NCBI GenBank assembly: GCA_020350885.1
Contig: CP070727.1
Location: 3,235,567 to 3,299,566, forward strand
Direction of reading: 5' to 3'
Origin: a bacterium
Lineage (GTDB): Bacteria; Krumholzibacteriota; Krumholzibacteriia; Krumholzibacteriales; Krumholzibacteriaceae
Length of the DNA stretch: 64,000 nt
This document shows, piece after piece, positions 1-8,816 of the stretch; position 1 is the first letter of the stretch; each line of letters opens with the position of its first letter. The notes under the pieces were generated by a model. The model was not told the origin of the DNA and did not search any database. It was given only the letters and a program-made list of their open reading frames with translations. The translations under genes were made by a program, and so were the position numbers.

Positions 1-26
1 CGCAGGAGTGTGGTTCGATGGAGGAT

Positions 27-44
27 GGCCGGTGCCGGCTTTTT
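27..44 (+). terminator. Possible short intrinsic terminator
   Basis: A short GC-only dyad (GCCG at 28-31, CGGC at 36-39) is followed directly by five T residues at 40-44. The stem is only four to five base pairs, so it is weak. It sits just before the rplU promoter, where the end of an upstream unit would be expected. Confidence 0.35.
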
Positions 45-48
45 ACCC

Positions 49-77
49 TTGACTTCATCCACTCCTTTTGTTATCAA
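49..77 (+). promoter_or_regulatory. Sigma-70 type promoter of rplU-rpmA
   Basis: TTGACT at 49-54 and TATCAA at 72-77 are separated by exactly 17 bases, a good match to the housekeeping sigma consensus. Transcription would start near 84, leaving a leader of about 30 bases before the rplU GTG. The strong ribosome binding site (aggaggga, about 100-108) lies between. Confidence 0.65.
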
Positions 78-114
78 TAAATTTCACTTCCAGTTCCGGT
101 AGGAGGGAGAAGAC

Positions 115-426
115 GTGTACGCGGTTGTTCGCTTGGCCGGCAAACAGGTTATTGTAAGGCCCGACGAGGATGTCCAGGTACCCCGCCTCGACGCTGAGGT
201 CGGCAGCACCATCCGGTGCGACGACGTCCTTCTCTATGCGGACGGCGCCGATGTGCGGATTGGGCATCCCAGCCTCGATAACGTCGAGGTTATTGCGGAG
301 ATCCTAAGTCACAGCCGCAACAGAAAGATCATCGTCTTCAAGATGAAACGCCGGAAGAGATACCGCAGGAAGAAGGGGCACCGTCAGGGATACACTCGGT
401 TGAGGATACGGGAGATCTCAGCATAA
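115..426 (+). CDS. rplU: 50S ribosomal protein L21
   Basis: This 103-residue protein is bacterial ribosomal protein L21, which binds 23S rRNA in the large subunit. It starts [10 protein letters not shown] and ends in the usual basic tail ([19 protein letters not shown]), and its length equals that of E. coli L21. The start is GTG, chosen because an aggagg ribosome binding site sits about seven bases upstream and because translation from there gives the full family N-terminus. It is followed after 25 bases by rpmA, the usual L21-L27 pairing. Nothing is odd apart from the GTG start. Confidence 0.97.
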   Translation: MYAVVRLAGKQVIVRPDEDVQVPRLDAEVGSTIRCDDVLLYADGADVRIGHPSLDNVEVIAEILSHSRNRKIIVFKMKRRKRYRRKKGHRQGYTRLRIREISA

Positions 427-451
427 CCAGGCGGCCGAGGAGCTGATCATC

Positions 452-706
452 ATGGCACACAAAAAGGGCGTAGGAAGTTCGAAGAACGGTAGGGACAGTA
501 ATGCGAAGCGGCTCGGTGTGAAACGGCATGCAGGCCAGGTTGTTACCGCCGGTACCGTTCTCGTCCGTCAGCGCGGCACTAAGATCCATCCGGGGATCAA
601 CGTCGGCAAGGGCGGCGATGATACGCTCTTCGCGCTCATCGACGGCATTGTACGGTATGAGCGCTTGGGCAAGTCAAAGAAAAGGGTGAGTGTCTACGCC
701 CATTAA
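452..706 (+). CDS. rpmA: 50S ribosomal protein L27
   Basis: This 84-residue protein is L27, whose N-terminal tail reaches the peptidyl-transferase centre. The N-terminus [16 protein letters not shown] is the mature-type sequence, with no extra leader of the kind Firmicutes cleave off. The core [10 protein letters not shown] and GGDDTLFA motifs are intact. It forms a two-gene operon with rplU, and an intrinsic terminator follows 32 bases after its stop codon. The GTPase gene obgE, often the third member of this operon, is absent here. Confidence 0.97.
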   Translation: MAHKKGVGSSKNGRDSNAKRLGVKRHAGQVVTAGTVLVRQRGTKIHPGINVGKGGDDTLFALIDGIVRYERLGKSKKRVSVYAH

Positions 707-738
707 AGATCCGGCTATCGGTTTATATCAGGTTTCCT

Positions 739-787
739 GGAGAGCCCTCAGCGGCGGTTGTACCGATTGGGCTCTCCATTTTTTTTT
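739..787 (+). terminator. Strong intrinsic terminator after rpmA
   Basis: A perfect 9-bp stem (GGAGAGCCC at 739-747, GGGCTCTCC at 769-777) with a 21-base loop is followed by a run of nine T residues (779-787). This is a textbook rho-independent terminator for rplU-rpmA. The next gene starts only 13 bases after the T run. Confidence 0.9.
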
Positions 788-800
788 AGGGGGTGAGCAT

Positions 801-1457
801 ATGAAGATCACGTTTCTGGGGCATGCTGCCTTCGAGGTGGCGCTTGATGACGGGAAGCGGATTGTCTTCGATCCTTACGAATCCGGCTCGTTTAACGGGG
901 CCCTTGCCTACGGCCCGATAGAAGGGGACTATGATCTCGCAGTCGTAAGCCACGATCATGCAGACCATTGCTGTGAAAGTGTCACTTCGAAGGCTCGCAG
1001 GGTGGTAGACGGCGCCGGTGAGTTCGATTTTGAAGGAATCAAGATCACGACATACCCGACATTCCACGACGAATCCGGCGGCTCAGAGAGGGGAAAGAAC
1101 CTGATCTCGGTGATCGAGGCGGAGGGGCTCACGATCGCCCACCTCGGCGACCTCGGGCATCCCCTTTCGGTTAAAGAGATGGGTGCTCTGAAAGGGATCG
1201 ATATCCTGCTGATCCCGGTCGGGGGATACTTCACGATCGATGCAGAAGTGGCCTCGAAGATCGTAACGGCGGTTGGGCCCAAGATGGTAATCCCGATGCA
1301 CTTCAAGACCGCCAAGGTGGATTTTCCCATAGCGACAGTCGACGACTTCATTTCAAGGATGGATAACGTAGAGACGGCGGGTGGAAGCGAGATCGTTCTG
1401 TCGAAAGAGATCTTGCCGGAGATGCAAAAGGTGGTCGTCCTCGATCCGGCAAAGTAA
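801..1457 (+). CDS. UPF0173-type metal-dependent hydrolase (metallo-beta-lactamase fold)
   Basis: This 218-residue protein belongs to the UPF0173 branch of the metallo-beta-lactamase superfamily. It begins MKITFLGHAAFEV and carries the metal-binding HxHxDH motif as SHDHADHC at about residues 53-60, a later metal histidine in AHLGDLGH, and the C-terminal IPMHFKT histidine. The family is a predicted hydrolase whose physiological substrate is not known. The ATG at 801 was chosen over a start at 690 because a gggggtg ribosome binding site precedes it and because the upstream extension reads through the rpmA terminator. It is likely to depend on read-through or an unseen promoter, since there is no room for one between the terminator and the ATG. 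Confidence 0.85.
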   Translation: MKITFLGHAAFEVALDDGKRIVFDPYESGSFNGALAYGPIEGDYDLAVVSHDHADHCCESVTSKARRVVDGAGEFDFEGIKITTYPTFHDESGGSERGKNLISVIEAEGLTIAHLGDLGHPLSVKEMGALKGIDILLIPVGGYFTIDAEVASKIVTAVGPKMVIPMHFKTAKVDFPIATVDDFISRMDNVETAGGSEIVLSKEILPEMQKVVVLDPAK

Positions 1458-1544
1458 TTCCGCAGGCCCAACGACGCACGGGACCGTCGACCGTACGGTT
1501 CGAGCGGGTACGTGGGTGAACCCAGTAGACAAGCGAGGGAGAGT

Positions 1545-2387
1545 ATGAGAGAGATACGTGCCGAACAGATCACCGAGGCGGTTGCACGCCTCTCGATGGA
1601 GGCCAACTTTGAGCTCGAGGATGATGTACAGAAGGCGATCGAGGAGGCATTCGAGAAAGAGGAATCGCCTGCCGGCAAGGAGGTTCTCCGCCAGATCCTG
1701 GAGAATTCCCAGATAGCCAGGACGGAACGTATGCCGATCTGCCAGGATACCGGCTATGCGGTCGTCTTCGCAGAACTCGGCCAGGATCTGCACATCGTAG
1801 GCGGCGACTTCGAAGCGGCAGTGAACGAGGGTGTAAGGTCCGGGTACACGGAGGGGTACCTTCGGAAATCGGTTCTCTCCGATCCCATCAAGGGAGCCAA
1901 CACCGGCGACAATACACCGGCGATCGTCCATCTGCGTATCGTCCCCGGAGACACGTTGAAGCTATGGATCGTTCCGAAGGGCGGTGGAAGCGAGAACATG
2001 AGCAAGATTGCCATGATGAAACCCGCCGACGGAGTCGAGGGTGTGAAGCGGTTCGTTGTCGACTGTGTTCGCACGGCCTCCGGGAATCCCTGCCCGCCGG
2101 TCGTCGTGGGTGTGGGGATCGGGGGGACGTTCGAATACTGTGCCTACCTGGCGAAGAAGGCGCTGCTGCGCATGATCGGCAGCACACACCCGGATAGTTA
2201 CTACGCGGAGCTCGAGAAAGAGCTCCTCGAGCTCGTTAACGATACCGGAGTCGGCCCCATGGGACTGGGCGGGCGCGTGACCGCGCTCTCCGTCAATATC
2301 GAAGCCGCACCGCGTCATATCGCATCCTTCCCGGTCTCGGTGAACATGAACTGTCATGCGGCGCGGCACAAGATGGTGGAACTCTAG
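1545..2387 (+). CDS. Class I fumarate hydratase, alpha subunit (or L-tartrate dehydratase alpha)
   Basis: This 280-residue protein is the alpha subunit of the heterodimeric iron-sulfur hydro-lyases, which interconvert fumarate and malate or dehydrate tartrate. The candidate cluster-ligating cysteines lie in MPICQDTG, in NPCPPVVVGVG and in NMNCHAARH near the C-terminus, and the GGGSENMSK motif is intact. The beta subunit follows 33 bases downstream, so the enzyme is split as in archaea and many anaerobes rather than fused as in E. coli FumA. The ATG at 1545 has a gcgaggga ribosome binding site; a GTG at 1512 is less likely. Fumarase is favoured over tartrate dehydratase only because it is the common housekeeping role. 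Confidence 0.9.
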   Translation: MREIRAEQITEAVARLSMEANFELEDDVQKAIEEAFEKEESPAGKEVLRQILENSQIARTERMPICQDTGYAVVFAELGQDLHIVGGDFEAAVNEGVRSGYTEGYLRKSVLSDPIKGANTGDNTPAIVHLRIVPGDTLKLWIVPKGGGSENMSKIAMMKPADGVEGVKRFVVDCVRTASGNPCPPVVVGVGIGGTFEYCAYLAKKALLRMIGSTHPDSYYAELEKELLELVNDTGVGPMGLGGRVTALSVNIEAAPRHIASFPVSVNMNCHAARHKMVEL

Positions 2388-2420
2388 GATCACGGTTTTT
2401 TCTCGGAGGGCAGGTAGAAT

Positions 2421-2972
2421 ATGGCAGAGCACAAACTCACGACCCCACTTTCGGAGGAAGACGTCAGGAAGCTCGAGGCGGGAGATACGGTTTCATTGAC
2501 CGGAGTCGTTTACACCGCACGCGACGCCGCCCACAAGCGCCTTGTGGAGCTGCTGGAGGCCGGAAAGGAGCTCCCGATACCCCTCGAGGGACAGTTGATC
2601 TACTACGTGGGTCCGGCACCGACACCCCCGGGCAAGGTCATCGGCTCGGCCGGCCCGACCACGAGCTACCGGATGGATCCCTACTCCCCGATCCTCTTGG
2701 AGCATGGCCTGCGCGGGATGATCGGCAAGGGAGCACGATCGGAACCCGTGGTCGAGGCTATGAAGAAGTACGGAGCGGTCTATTTCGCGGCGACGGGTGG
2801 TGCGGCGGCGTTGATTTCGCGCAGCATCGTCTCGGCGGAAGTGATCGCCTACGAGGATCTTGGGGCCGAGGCGATCAGAAAGCTCGAAGTCAAGGACTTC
2901 CCGTTGATTGTGGCTCAGGACAGCAGCGGAGGCAATGTCTACGAGGAAGGGCAGAAACAATACGCACGCTGA
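2421..2972 (+). CDS. Class I fumarate hydratase, beta subunit
   Basis: This 183-residue protein is the partner of the preceding alpha subunit. It shows the family signature SAGPTTSYRMDPYSP, followed by GMIGKGARS and the YFAATGGAAALIS segment, which in this family shape the substrate carboxylate site. Its length fits the stand-alone beta subunit of about 180-200 residues. The gene follows the alpha subunit closely and has its own gaggg-type ribosome binding site. Together the two genes give a complete oxygen-sensitive [4Fe-4S] fumarase for the citrate cycle. Substrate preference cannot be told from sequence. Confidence 0.9.
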   Translation: MAEHKLTTPLSEEDVRKLEAGDTVSLTGVVYTARDAAHKRLVELLEAGKELPIPLEGQLIYYVGPAPTPPGKVIGSAGPTTSYRMDPYSPILLEHGLRGMIGKGARSEPVVEAMKKYGAVYFAATGGAAALISRSIVSAEVIAYEDLGAEAIRKLEVKDFPLIVAQDSSGGNVYEEGQKQYAR

Positions 2973-3060
2973 CGGCATGGGGCTGAATCGGTGATTCCCC
3001 CGTCCGGGAGCTGCGTTTCAGCACGCCCAGTTTCCGAATCCAATCGGAGAGGAGTCATTC

Positions 3061-3780
3061 GTGCCATCGAGAGTTCTCGTCGTGATACCGGCACGCATCG
3101 GTTCGACGCGCTTTCCCGCGAAAGCACTGGCCGAGATCGGCGGTTTGCCGATGATCCTCCATGTCTACCGGAGGGCTATGAGGCTCAGAGGTGCCGACGA
3201 GGTTCTTGTAGCGACCGACAGCGCCCTCATCAAGGGGGTTGTCGAGGCGGATGGTGGTGCGGCGGTCATGACCGCACGTTCGCACCGTACCGGTACCTCG
3301 CGGGTGCGTGAGGTCGCATCACGCAGGCCGCATGGGATCGTCCTGAACATTCAGGGGGATGAACCGCTGTTCCCCGTAAGGTCCGTCGAACGCCTCATTG
3401 GTCTCATGCAGGCACATCCGAGGCTCCCCATGGGTACCCTTGCCGCCCCTTCCTCGGATAGGAGAGACTATCTCAAGCCCGATACCGTCAAGGTCGTGTG
3501 CGACCGTAACGGCAACGCGCTCTACTTTTCCCGCTCCCCCGTTCCGTTCTCGTCGAAGGTCTTTCTCAGCCATATCGGTATCTACGCCTACCGGCGTTCC
3601 CTGTTGCTGCGTTACCCCGATCTTGTGAAGGGTCCGCTTGAGCGGCTCGAGGGCCTGGAACAGCTCAGGGCGCTCGAGAACGGCTTCACGGTGCGGGTTC
3701 TGAGATGCCGTTCCGGCGGAATCGGTGTCGATCTTCCCGAAGATTTAAAAAGGGTTGAAAAACGGCTCAAAAGCCGATAG
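3061..3780 (+). CDS. kdsB: 3-deoxy-manno-octulosonate cytidylyltransferase (CMP-Kdo synthetase)
   Basis: This 239-residue enzyme activates Kdo with CTP to CMP-Kdo for addition to lipid A. The N-terminal nucleotide-binding motif [16 protein letters not shown], the [14 protein letters not shown] segment and the NIQGDEPLF motif (metal-binding Asp) are all intact. The start is GTG with a ggagagga ribosome binding site. The reading frame overlaps no upstream gene and is followed by pyrG, whose product makes its co-substrate CTP, then by kdsA and kdsD. The cluster therefore encodes Kdo synthesis and activation, which marks the organism as making lipopolysaccharide. The protein is slightly shorter than the E. 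coli enzyme (248). Confidence 0.95.
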   Translation: MPSRVLVVIPARIGSTRFPAKALAEIGGLPMILHVYRRAMRLRGADEVLVATDSALIKGVVEADGGAAVMTARSHRTGTSRVREVASRRPHGIVLNIQGDEPLFPVRSVERLIGLMQAHPRLPMGTLAAPSSDRRDYLKPDTVKVVCDRNGNALYFSRSPVPFSSKVFLSHIGIYAYRRSLLLRYPDLVKGPLERLEGLEQLRALENGFTVRVLRCRSGGIGVDLPEDLKRVEKRLKSR

Positions 3781-3835
3781 ATTGTTACAAGTTTTGGTTC
3801 GCTCGCTGACACCACGAGGCCATCGAGAGGACAGT

Positions 3836-5491
3836 TTGGGCGAGAAAACGAAATATATCTTTATCACGGGTGGGGTTGTATCATCTCTCGGTAAAGGTAT
3901 CGCTTCTTCATCGATCGGTCTCCTTCTGAAACAACGCGGGCTCAATGTCGTCCTCCAGAAATTCGATCCCTATCTCAATGTCGATCCCGGCACGATGAGC
4001 CCGTTTCAGCACGGCGAGGTCTACGTTACCGACGATGGTGCCGAAACCGACCTCGATCTCGGACATTACGAGCGCTTCATCGACAGGAGCCTGAGCCAGC
4101 GTTCGAACGTGACCACGGGACAGGTCTACGAGGCCGTGATCAACCGGGAGCGCGAGGGAGGCTTTCTCGGCAGGACCGTACAGGTGGTTCCCCATGTCAC
4201 CGACGAGATCAAGAGCCGCATCCGCCTTGCCGCCGAGAACGGCGAGGATGTGGACGTCGTCATCACCGAGATCGGAGGAACCACCGGTGATATCGAGGGA
4301 TTGCCCTTCCTCGAGGCGATCCGCCAGTTCCGTCTCGATGTCGGCAGGGAAAACACCCTCTATATCCATCTTGCCCTCATTCCCTACATACGAGCGGCCC
4401 ACGAGCTGAAGACCAAGCCGACACAGCACAGCGTGAAGGGTCTTCGGGAGATCGGCATCCAGCCCGATATACTGCTGTGCAGGACCGAGCGTTCCCTGAG
4501 CTCGGAGATCAAGAAGAAGATCGCACTCTTCTGCAACGTCGAGGGGCAGGCGGTCATCGAGGCACGCGACGTCGATTCCATCTATCAGGTCCCGCTCCAG
4601 TTCCACAAGGAGGGCCTCGACGATATCATCGTGGAGAAGCTGGGGCTCATCTGTCCGCCTCCCGATCTGGAGGAGTGGGGAAAGATGGTCCACAAGATCT
4701 ACTCGATGACGGAAAGTGTCGACATCGCAATCTGCGGGAAGTACGTGCACCTGGTCGATGCTTACAAGAGCATTATCGAGTCGTTTATCCATGCGGGTGT
4801 TGCCAATGATGTCCATGTGAATATCAAATGGGTGGATAGTGAGAGGGTCGAAGCGGAGGGTGCCGGGGATTACCTCGACGGTGTTCACGGCCTGCTCGTT
4901 CCCGGCGGTTTCGGTGACAGGGGGATCGAGGGGAAGATCACAGCGATCCGGTATGCACGGGAGAACGGCATACCCTATCTCGGCATCTGCCTCGGCCTCC
5001 AGTGTGCCGTCATCGAATTCGCCCGCAACCGCTGCGGCCTGGAGGCCGGGAGCTCCGAGTTCGAACCCGATGTCCCGCATCCCGTGATCGATCTCATGCT
5101 CGAACAGCGAGACCGTTCCAGAATGGGCGGAACGATGCGGCTCGGCGCCTATCCCTGTACAATAAAAGAGGACACCCTGGCACACCGGCTGTACGGAACC
5201 CTCGAGATCGCCGAGAGGCACCGGCATCGCTGGGAGGTCAACAATGCCTACCGCGATACTCTCGTGGATAACGGGATGGTTATCTCGGGGCTTTCGCCGG
5301 ATGGAAACCTGGTAGAGATCATCGAGGTCCCCGATCACCCGTTCTTTATCGCATCACAGTTTCACCCCGAACTGAAATCCCGCCCACAGCGGGCCCACCC
5401 GCTCTTTAAGGGATTGGTCTTTGCCGCCAAGGCTCTGTCACAATCGTCTGACGACGAGCGAAGGGCCTCTCCTGCGATGCGCGGTGACTGA
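3836..5491 (+). CDS. pyrG: CTP synthase (glutamine-hydrolysing)
   Basis: This enzyme converts UTP to CTP using ATP and glutamine. The N-terminal synthetase domain begins [17 protein letters not shown] and the C-terminal glutamine amidotransferase domain carries the catalytic Cys in GICLGLQC and the His-Glu pair in SQFHPELK. The start is taken as TTG 3836, which has gagagg five bases upstream and gives 551 residues, close to E. coli (545). A longer frame from ATG 3755 would overlap kdsB by 26 bases and add about 27 non-conserved residues. Its place between kdsB and kdsA links CTP supply to CMP-Kdo formation. Confidence 0.95.
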   Translation: MGEKTKYIFITGGVVSSLGKGIASSSIGLLLKQRGLNVVLQKFDPYLNVDPGTMSPFQHGEVYVTDDGAETDLDLGHYERFIDRSLSQRSNVTTGQVYEAVINREREGGFLGRTVQVVPHVTDEIKSRIRLAAENGEDVDVVITEIGGTTGDIEGLPFLEAIRQFRLDVGRENTLYIHLALIPYIRAAHELKTKPTQHSVKGLREIGIQPDILLCRTERSLSSEIKKKIALFCNVEGQAVIEARDVDSIYQVPLQFHKEGLDDIIVEKLGLICPPPDLEEWGKMVHKIYSMTESVDIAICGKYVHLVDAYKSIIESFIHAGVANDVHVNIKWVDSERVEAEGAGDYLDGVHGLLVPGGFGDRGIEGKITAIRYARENGIPYLGICLGLQCAVIEFARNRCGLEAGSSEFEPDVPHPVIDLMLEQRDRSRMGGTMRLGAYPCTIKEDTLAHRLYGTLEIAERHRHRWEVNNAYRDTLVDNGMVISGLSPDGNLVEIIEVPDHPFFIASQFHPELKSRPQRAHPLFKGLVFAAKALSQSSDDERRASPAMRGD

Positions 5492-5507
5492 TCCGACGGT
5501 GAGAACC

Positions 5508-6446
5508 ATGGAAGACCTGATCATCAACGGAAAGGTTGTTTCACCGGTCGAGACGCCGCTGCTCATTGCGGGCCCCTGCGTGCTGGAGGATCGGGATGAT
5601 GCATTGAAGGTGGCGGATGCATGCGCCTCGGCCGCCGAGGCCGCCGGCTTCTTCTATATCTTCAAATCGAGCTACCTCAAGGACAACCGTTCCTCGGTCG
5701 ATGCATACACCGGTCCCGGTCTCGAGCAGGGTCTCGAAATCCTGGCCTCGATCAAGCGTGAGCTGTCCGTACCGGTGCTGACGGACGTACATTGCAGGGA
5801 TGAGATCGATCGCGTGGCCGGCGTGTGCGATGTGATCCAGATACCGGCGTTCCTCTCCAGGCAGACGAGGCTGATCGTTGCGGCCGCCGAGACGGGAAGG
5901 ATCCTGAATCTCAAGAAGGGGCAGTTCCTTTCCCCCGAGGATATGGGGCTTGCGGTAGAGAAGGCCCGGCGGGGTGGTGCGGGCGGTATCATGATCACCG
6001 AGCGCGGCACCTGCTTCGGCTACAACAACCTCGTGGTCGATTTTACCGCTTTCCAGAGGATGCGCGCCTTCGATGTGCCGGTTATCTTCGATGCGACCCA
6101 TTCCTTACAACTACCCGGCGGGTTGGGGAACAGGTCGGGCGGAAGACCCGAATGTGCACATGCACTCTCCCGGGCCGCTGTCGCCGCAGGCTGTGACGGG
6201 CTCTTCGTCGAGACGCATTTTCAACCGGCCGCCTGTAGCTGTGATGCAGAGGTCATGCTTCCGCTCGATCGCCTACAGAGTCTCCTCGAAGAAGCGGGGC
6301 AGCTCTACCGTACGGTCCGCCCCTTCATCCTCCGTAAGGGAGGGGGGGAAGGTGTGGGGACGGCACCCGAGGGGTCACGTGATTCCTGTTGCACCGGCTC
6401 GGACGCCGGTCGAACGGCGGGGAAGGAATCGGAAAGGGGAGCGTGA
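5508..6446 (+). CDS. kdsA: 3-deoxy-8-phosphooctulonate synthase (Kdo-8-P synthase)
   Basis: This enzyme condenses phosphoenolpyruvate with arabinose-5-phosphate to Kdo-8-phosphate. Key segments are LIAGPCVLED near residue 24, KSSYLKDNRSS, LTDVHC, LKKGQFLSP, ERGTCFGYNNLVVD, FDATHSLQLPGG and VETHFQPAACSCDAEV. The Cys in GPCVLE places it in the metal-dependent class (as in Aquifex), where the E. coli enzyme has Asn. The ATG at 5508 gives 312 residues; a frame extending back to 5421 overlaps pyrG and is not needed. A C-terminal tail of about 35 residues rich in Gly, Arg and Ser goes beyond the usual end. The stop lies six bases before kdsD. Confidence 0.95.
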   Translation: MEDLIINGKVVSPVETPLLIAGPCVLEDRDDALKVADACASAAEAAGFFYIFKSSYLKDNRSSVDAYTGPGLEQGLEILASIKRELSVPVLTDVHCRDEIDRVAGVCDVIQIPAFLSRQTRLIVAAAETGRILNLKKGQFLSPEDMGLAVEKARRGGAGGIMITERGTCFGYNNLVVDFTAFQRMRAFDVPVIFDATHSLQLPGGLGNRSGGRPECAHALSRAAVAAGCDGLFVETHFQPAACSCDAEVMLPLDRLQSLLEEAGQLYRTVRPFILRKGGGEGVGTAPEGSRDSCCTGSDAGRTAGKESERGA

Positions 6447-6452
6447 GCTACC

Positions 6453-7526
6453 ATGCCCGGAAAGGATAGTAGGGGTACCGTGGGGCTTGTGAACCGCAAG
6501 GATGGAAAACGCAGGGTGCGGCGATCCCGTAATGCGAAGGCGAAGAAACAGGACGGGGATATAGTGAGTCTGGGGCTCGAGGTCATCTCTCTCGAGATCG
6601 AGGGGCTCGAGGAGCTCAAGAACTGTATCGGAGCGGACTTCGAACGGGCGGTGCGGTACCTTCTGGAATGCAGGGGCAAGGTGATCGTGTGCGGTATGGG
6701 CAAGTCGGGGATCGTAGCCAGAAAGATCGCCGCAACCTTGAGCAGCACCGGCACCCCGGCCGTCTACCTCCATCCAGTCGAGGCCACCCACGGAGATATG
6801 GGAATGATCACGGGGGACGATATCGTTCTTGCGGTCAGCAAGAGCGGTGGTAGCGAAGAGGTTCGCAGGCTCTTGCCGTACATCCGTGGGATGAAGGTCA
6901 AGGTGATCTCGATCACGGCAACCGACGATTCACCCCTCGCACAGGAGAGCGACGTTGTGCTGCTGACCAGGGCACAGCGGGAAGCATGTCCGATGGATAT
7001 CGTTCCCACCACCAGTACCACCGCTGCCCTGGTTCTCGGCGATGCCCTTGCGGTCGCCGCCTTCCGGAGCAGGAACTTCGGCCGGGAGGACTTCGCCAGG
7101 CTCCATCCGAGCGGTGTGCTCGGGAAGCGGTTGATGCTCACGGTCGGTGAACTGATGCACAGCGGAGATGATGTCCCCGTCGTGGATACCGACACAACGC
7201 TCAAGGACACGCTCTTCGAGATCGTCAACAAGCGGCTCGGGTGCTCGGGTGTAACCGATCGGGACGGGAAGCTCGTCGGGATCATCACCGACGGCGATCT
7301 CAAGCGTATACTCCTCAAGAATCCGGAGGCGCTCTCGGTCAAGATCTCAAAGCTCATGACCAGGGATCCGCGGACGACACACAGGGATGTTCTCGCTATT
7401 GATGCCCTGGAACGGATGGAGATGAACAAGCCGGGTCCCATCACACAGCTCTTCGTGGTCGATGATACGAAACGTCCGATCGGTGTAATTCACATACACG
7501 ATATCATCCGGGCCGGCCTCAAATAG
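6453..7526 (+). CDS. kdsD: Arabinose-5-phosphate isomerase (SIS domain plus two CBS domains)
   Basis: This enzyme makes arabinose-5-phosphate from ribulose-5-phosphate, the first step to Kdo. A sugar-isomerase (SIS) domain carries CGMGKSGIVARKIAATLSST and ATHGDMGMI, followed by two CBS domains (VGELMHSGDD... and ISKLMTRDPR...). The frame gives 357 residues from ATG 6453, with a very basic N-terminal stretch (RKDGKRRVRRSRNAKAKK). A GTG at 6564 with a ggacgggg ribosome binding site would give 320 residues, nearer the E. coli length of 328, and may be the true start. The phosphatase kdsC, usually the next gene, is missing from the window. Confidence 0.92.
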   Translation: MPGKDSRGTVGLVNRKDGKRRVRRSRNAKAKKQDGDIVSLGLEVISLEIEGLEELKNCIGADFERAVRYLLECRGKVIVCGMGKSGIVARKIAATLSSTGTPAVYLHPVEATHGDMGMITGDDIVLAVSKSGGSEEVRRLLPYIRGMKVKVISITATDDSPLAQESDVVLLTRAQREACPMDIVPTTSTTAALVLGDALAVAAFRSRNFGREDFARLHPSGVLGKRLMLTVGELMHSGDDVPVVDTDTTLKDTLFEIVNKRLGCSGVTDRDGKLVGIITDGDLKRILLKNPEALSVKISKLMTRDPRTTHRDVLAIDALERMEMNKPGPITQLFVVDDTKRPIGVIHIHDIIRAGLK

Positions 7527-7675
7527 TCATCACTCCAAACCCTGGAAAACGCCGCAGGCACCCAGATTCCGGTGCGAGGCGGTGATCTGCCCGCCGAGCC
7601 GCGCTCATAAAGCACAACCCATTGTATTATAAACGGTTAAAAATAAGATTACAGCTTCACCGGGAGGGGTTGCAT

Positions 7676-7691
7676 TGGCATAACAATTGCT
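7676..7691 (+). promoter_or_regulatory. Sigma-54 (-24/-12) promoter
   Basis: The sequence TGGCATAACAATTGCT matches the sigma-54 consensus TGGCAC-N5-TTGCW: GG at 7677-7678 and GC at 7689-7690 are exactly ten bases apart. The start of transcription would fall near 7702. The downstream run includes rpoN itself, so the gene for sigma-54 may lie under its own control. Confidence 0.65.
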
Positions 7692-7719
7692 TGACTCACT
7701 CCAGGACATGTATTATAAG
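7691..7719 (+). promoter_or_regulatory. Sigma-70 type promoter overlapping the sigma-54 site
   Basis: TTGACT at 7691-7696 and TATAAG at 7714-7719 are 17 bases apart. The -35 box begins on the last base of the sigma-54 -12 element, so the two polymerases would compete for the same DNA. Start of transcription is expected near 7726. Confidence 0.7.
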
Positions 7720-7837
7720 ATTAATCGTGACAAGGTTTTTTCCTTGTCGTCAAGCATATTTCGAGGAATCGATCGCAAAGCATCCGACGAAGAGGGAAGG
7801 GTGCACGGGCATCTCATTCCCGGACGGTGGGTGAAGG

Positions 7838-8782
7838 GTGAAAAGAACCGTACGGAGAATATTTACCCTTCTCCTCATATATATCCTAATCTTCGCTGCG
7901 AGAGTTTTACCCAGGCGCTGGGGGCTGGCACTGTTCACCGGCCTGGGGTCGCTTGCATATCGCATCTTCCGGAAGGATCGGGAGCGGGCGATAGAGAATA
8001 TCGCCAGGGCGTTTCCGGGAACCGATCCCCTCATTGTGCAGGCGATCGCCAAGGGATCATTCAAGGTACTGGGCAGAAATGCATTCGATGCATTGCGGCT
8101 CGTATTCCTCTCCAGGGATCGGGTGATGAGGCTCTGCCGGGTGGAAGGCGAGGAGCATCTGAGGACGGCAAGCGAGGAAGGGAACGGTGTCATAGCCGTT
8201 ACGGGGCACATCGGGTGCTGGGAACTCCTTGCCGCTTACTTCTCCGATAAGGGGTATAAGGTCAGCGTGATAGCACGGGATTTACGGGATGGCAGGTTGA
8301 ACGAGCTACTGGTTTCGATGAGGAAGCGTCACGGGATAGTCTCGGTTCCCCGAGGTTCGAGCGCAATCACCGGGTACAGGGTGCTTCGCAGGGGGGAGAT
8401 CCTCGGTATGCTGCTCGATCAGGATATCGATGTAGATGGCGTATTCGTGCCCTTCTTCGGTGTTCCCGCGCACACCCCGCGCGGCGCAGCGGCGTTCGCC
8501 CTGCGGAGCGGGGCCACCGTCGTACCGGTGGCTATTCATATTCAACCCGATCGCCTGCACCGTATAACGGTTCTGCCACGGCTCGAGATTCCCGACGGGA
8601 ACCTGTCCGAGGAGCAGCGGATCGATGAGCTTACCCGTCTCTCGACGGAGGCGATCGAGCGGTTGATCCGTATCTATCCGCAACAGTGGGTCTGGTTTCA
8701 CGAGCGATGGAGAAAGCGTCCGGGCCCGGGGGATCGGGTCAGTATGGGACAAAAACGGGAGGAACAAGCGAGGTTCCATTAG
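7838..8782 (+). CDS. Lipid A biosynthesis acyltransferase (LpxL/LpxM family)
   Basis: This 314-residue membrane-bound enzyme should add a secondary acyl chain to Kdo-lipid A at the inner face of the cytoplasmic membrane. The N-terminus has one hydrophobic segment (IFTLLLIYILIFAARVL). The catalytic HX4E motif is present as GHIGCWELL (His124, Glu129), and the family C-terminal QQWVWFHERWRKRPG is intact. The start is GTG 7838, with gtgaagg immediately upstream. Which acyl position and chain length it uses cannot be told. It heads the run lptC-lptB-rpoN behind the two promoters described above. Confidence 0.88.
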   Translation: MKRTVRRIFTLLLIYILIFAARVLPRRWGLALFTGLGSLAYRIFRKDRERAIENIARAFPGTDPLIVQAIAKGSFKVLGRNAFDALRLVFLSRDRVMRLCRVEGEEHLRTASEEGNGVIAVTGHIGCWELLAAYFSDKGYKVSVIARDLRDGRLNELLVSMRKRHGIVSVPRGSSAITGYRVLRRGEILGMLLDQDIDVDGVFVPFFGVPAHTPRGAAAFALRSGATVVPVAIHIQPDRLHRITVLPRLEIPDGNLSEEQRIDELTRLSTEAIERLIRIYPQQWVWFHERWRKRPGPGDRVSMGQKREEQARFH

Positions 8783-8816
8783 CCAGGAATGAGAAAATCA
8801 ACCATATTTATAGTGT

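Larger units (their letters stand above)
7527..7837 (+). other. 311-base intergenic region with two overlapping promoters
   Basis: No gene is seen here. The first hundred bases are GC-rich with no T-run hairpin, so no clear terminator for kdsD. From about 7610 the DNA turns AT-rich and holds a sigma-54 promoter (7676-7691) overlapping a sigma-70 promoter (7691-7719). About 120-135 bases of leader then run to the acyltransferase start. Confidence 0.6.

Noticed and set aside
3908..5338. 476-codon reverse-strand open frame
   Set aside because: It lies entirely antisense to pyrG, whose protein is clearly conserved; the frame is open because of codon bias.
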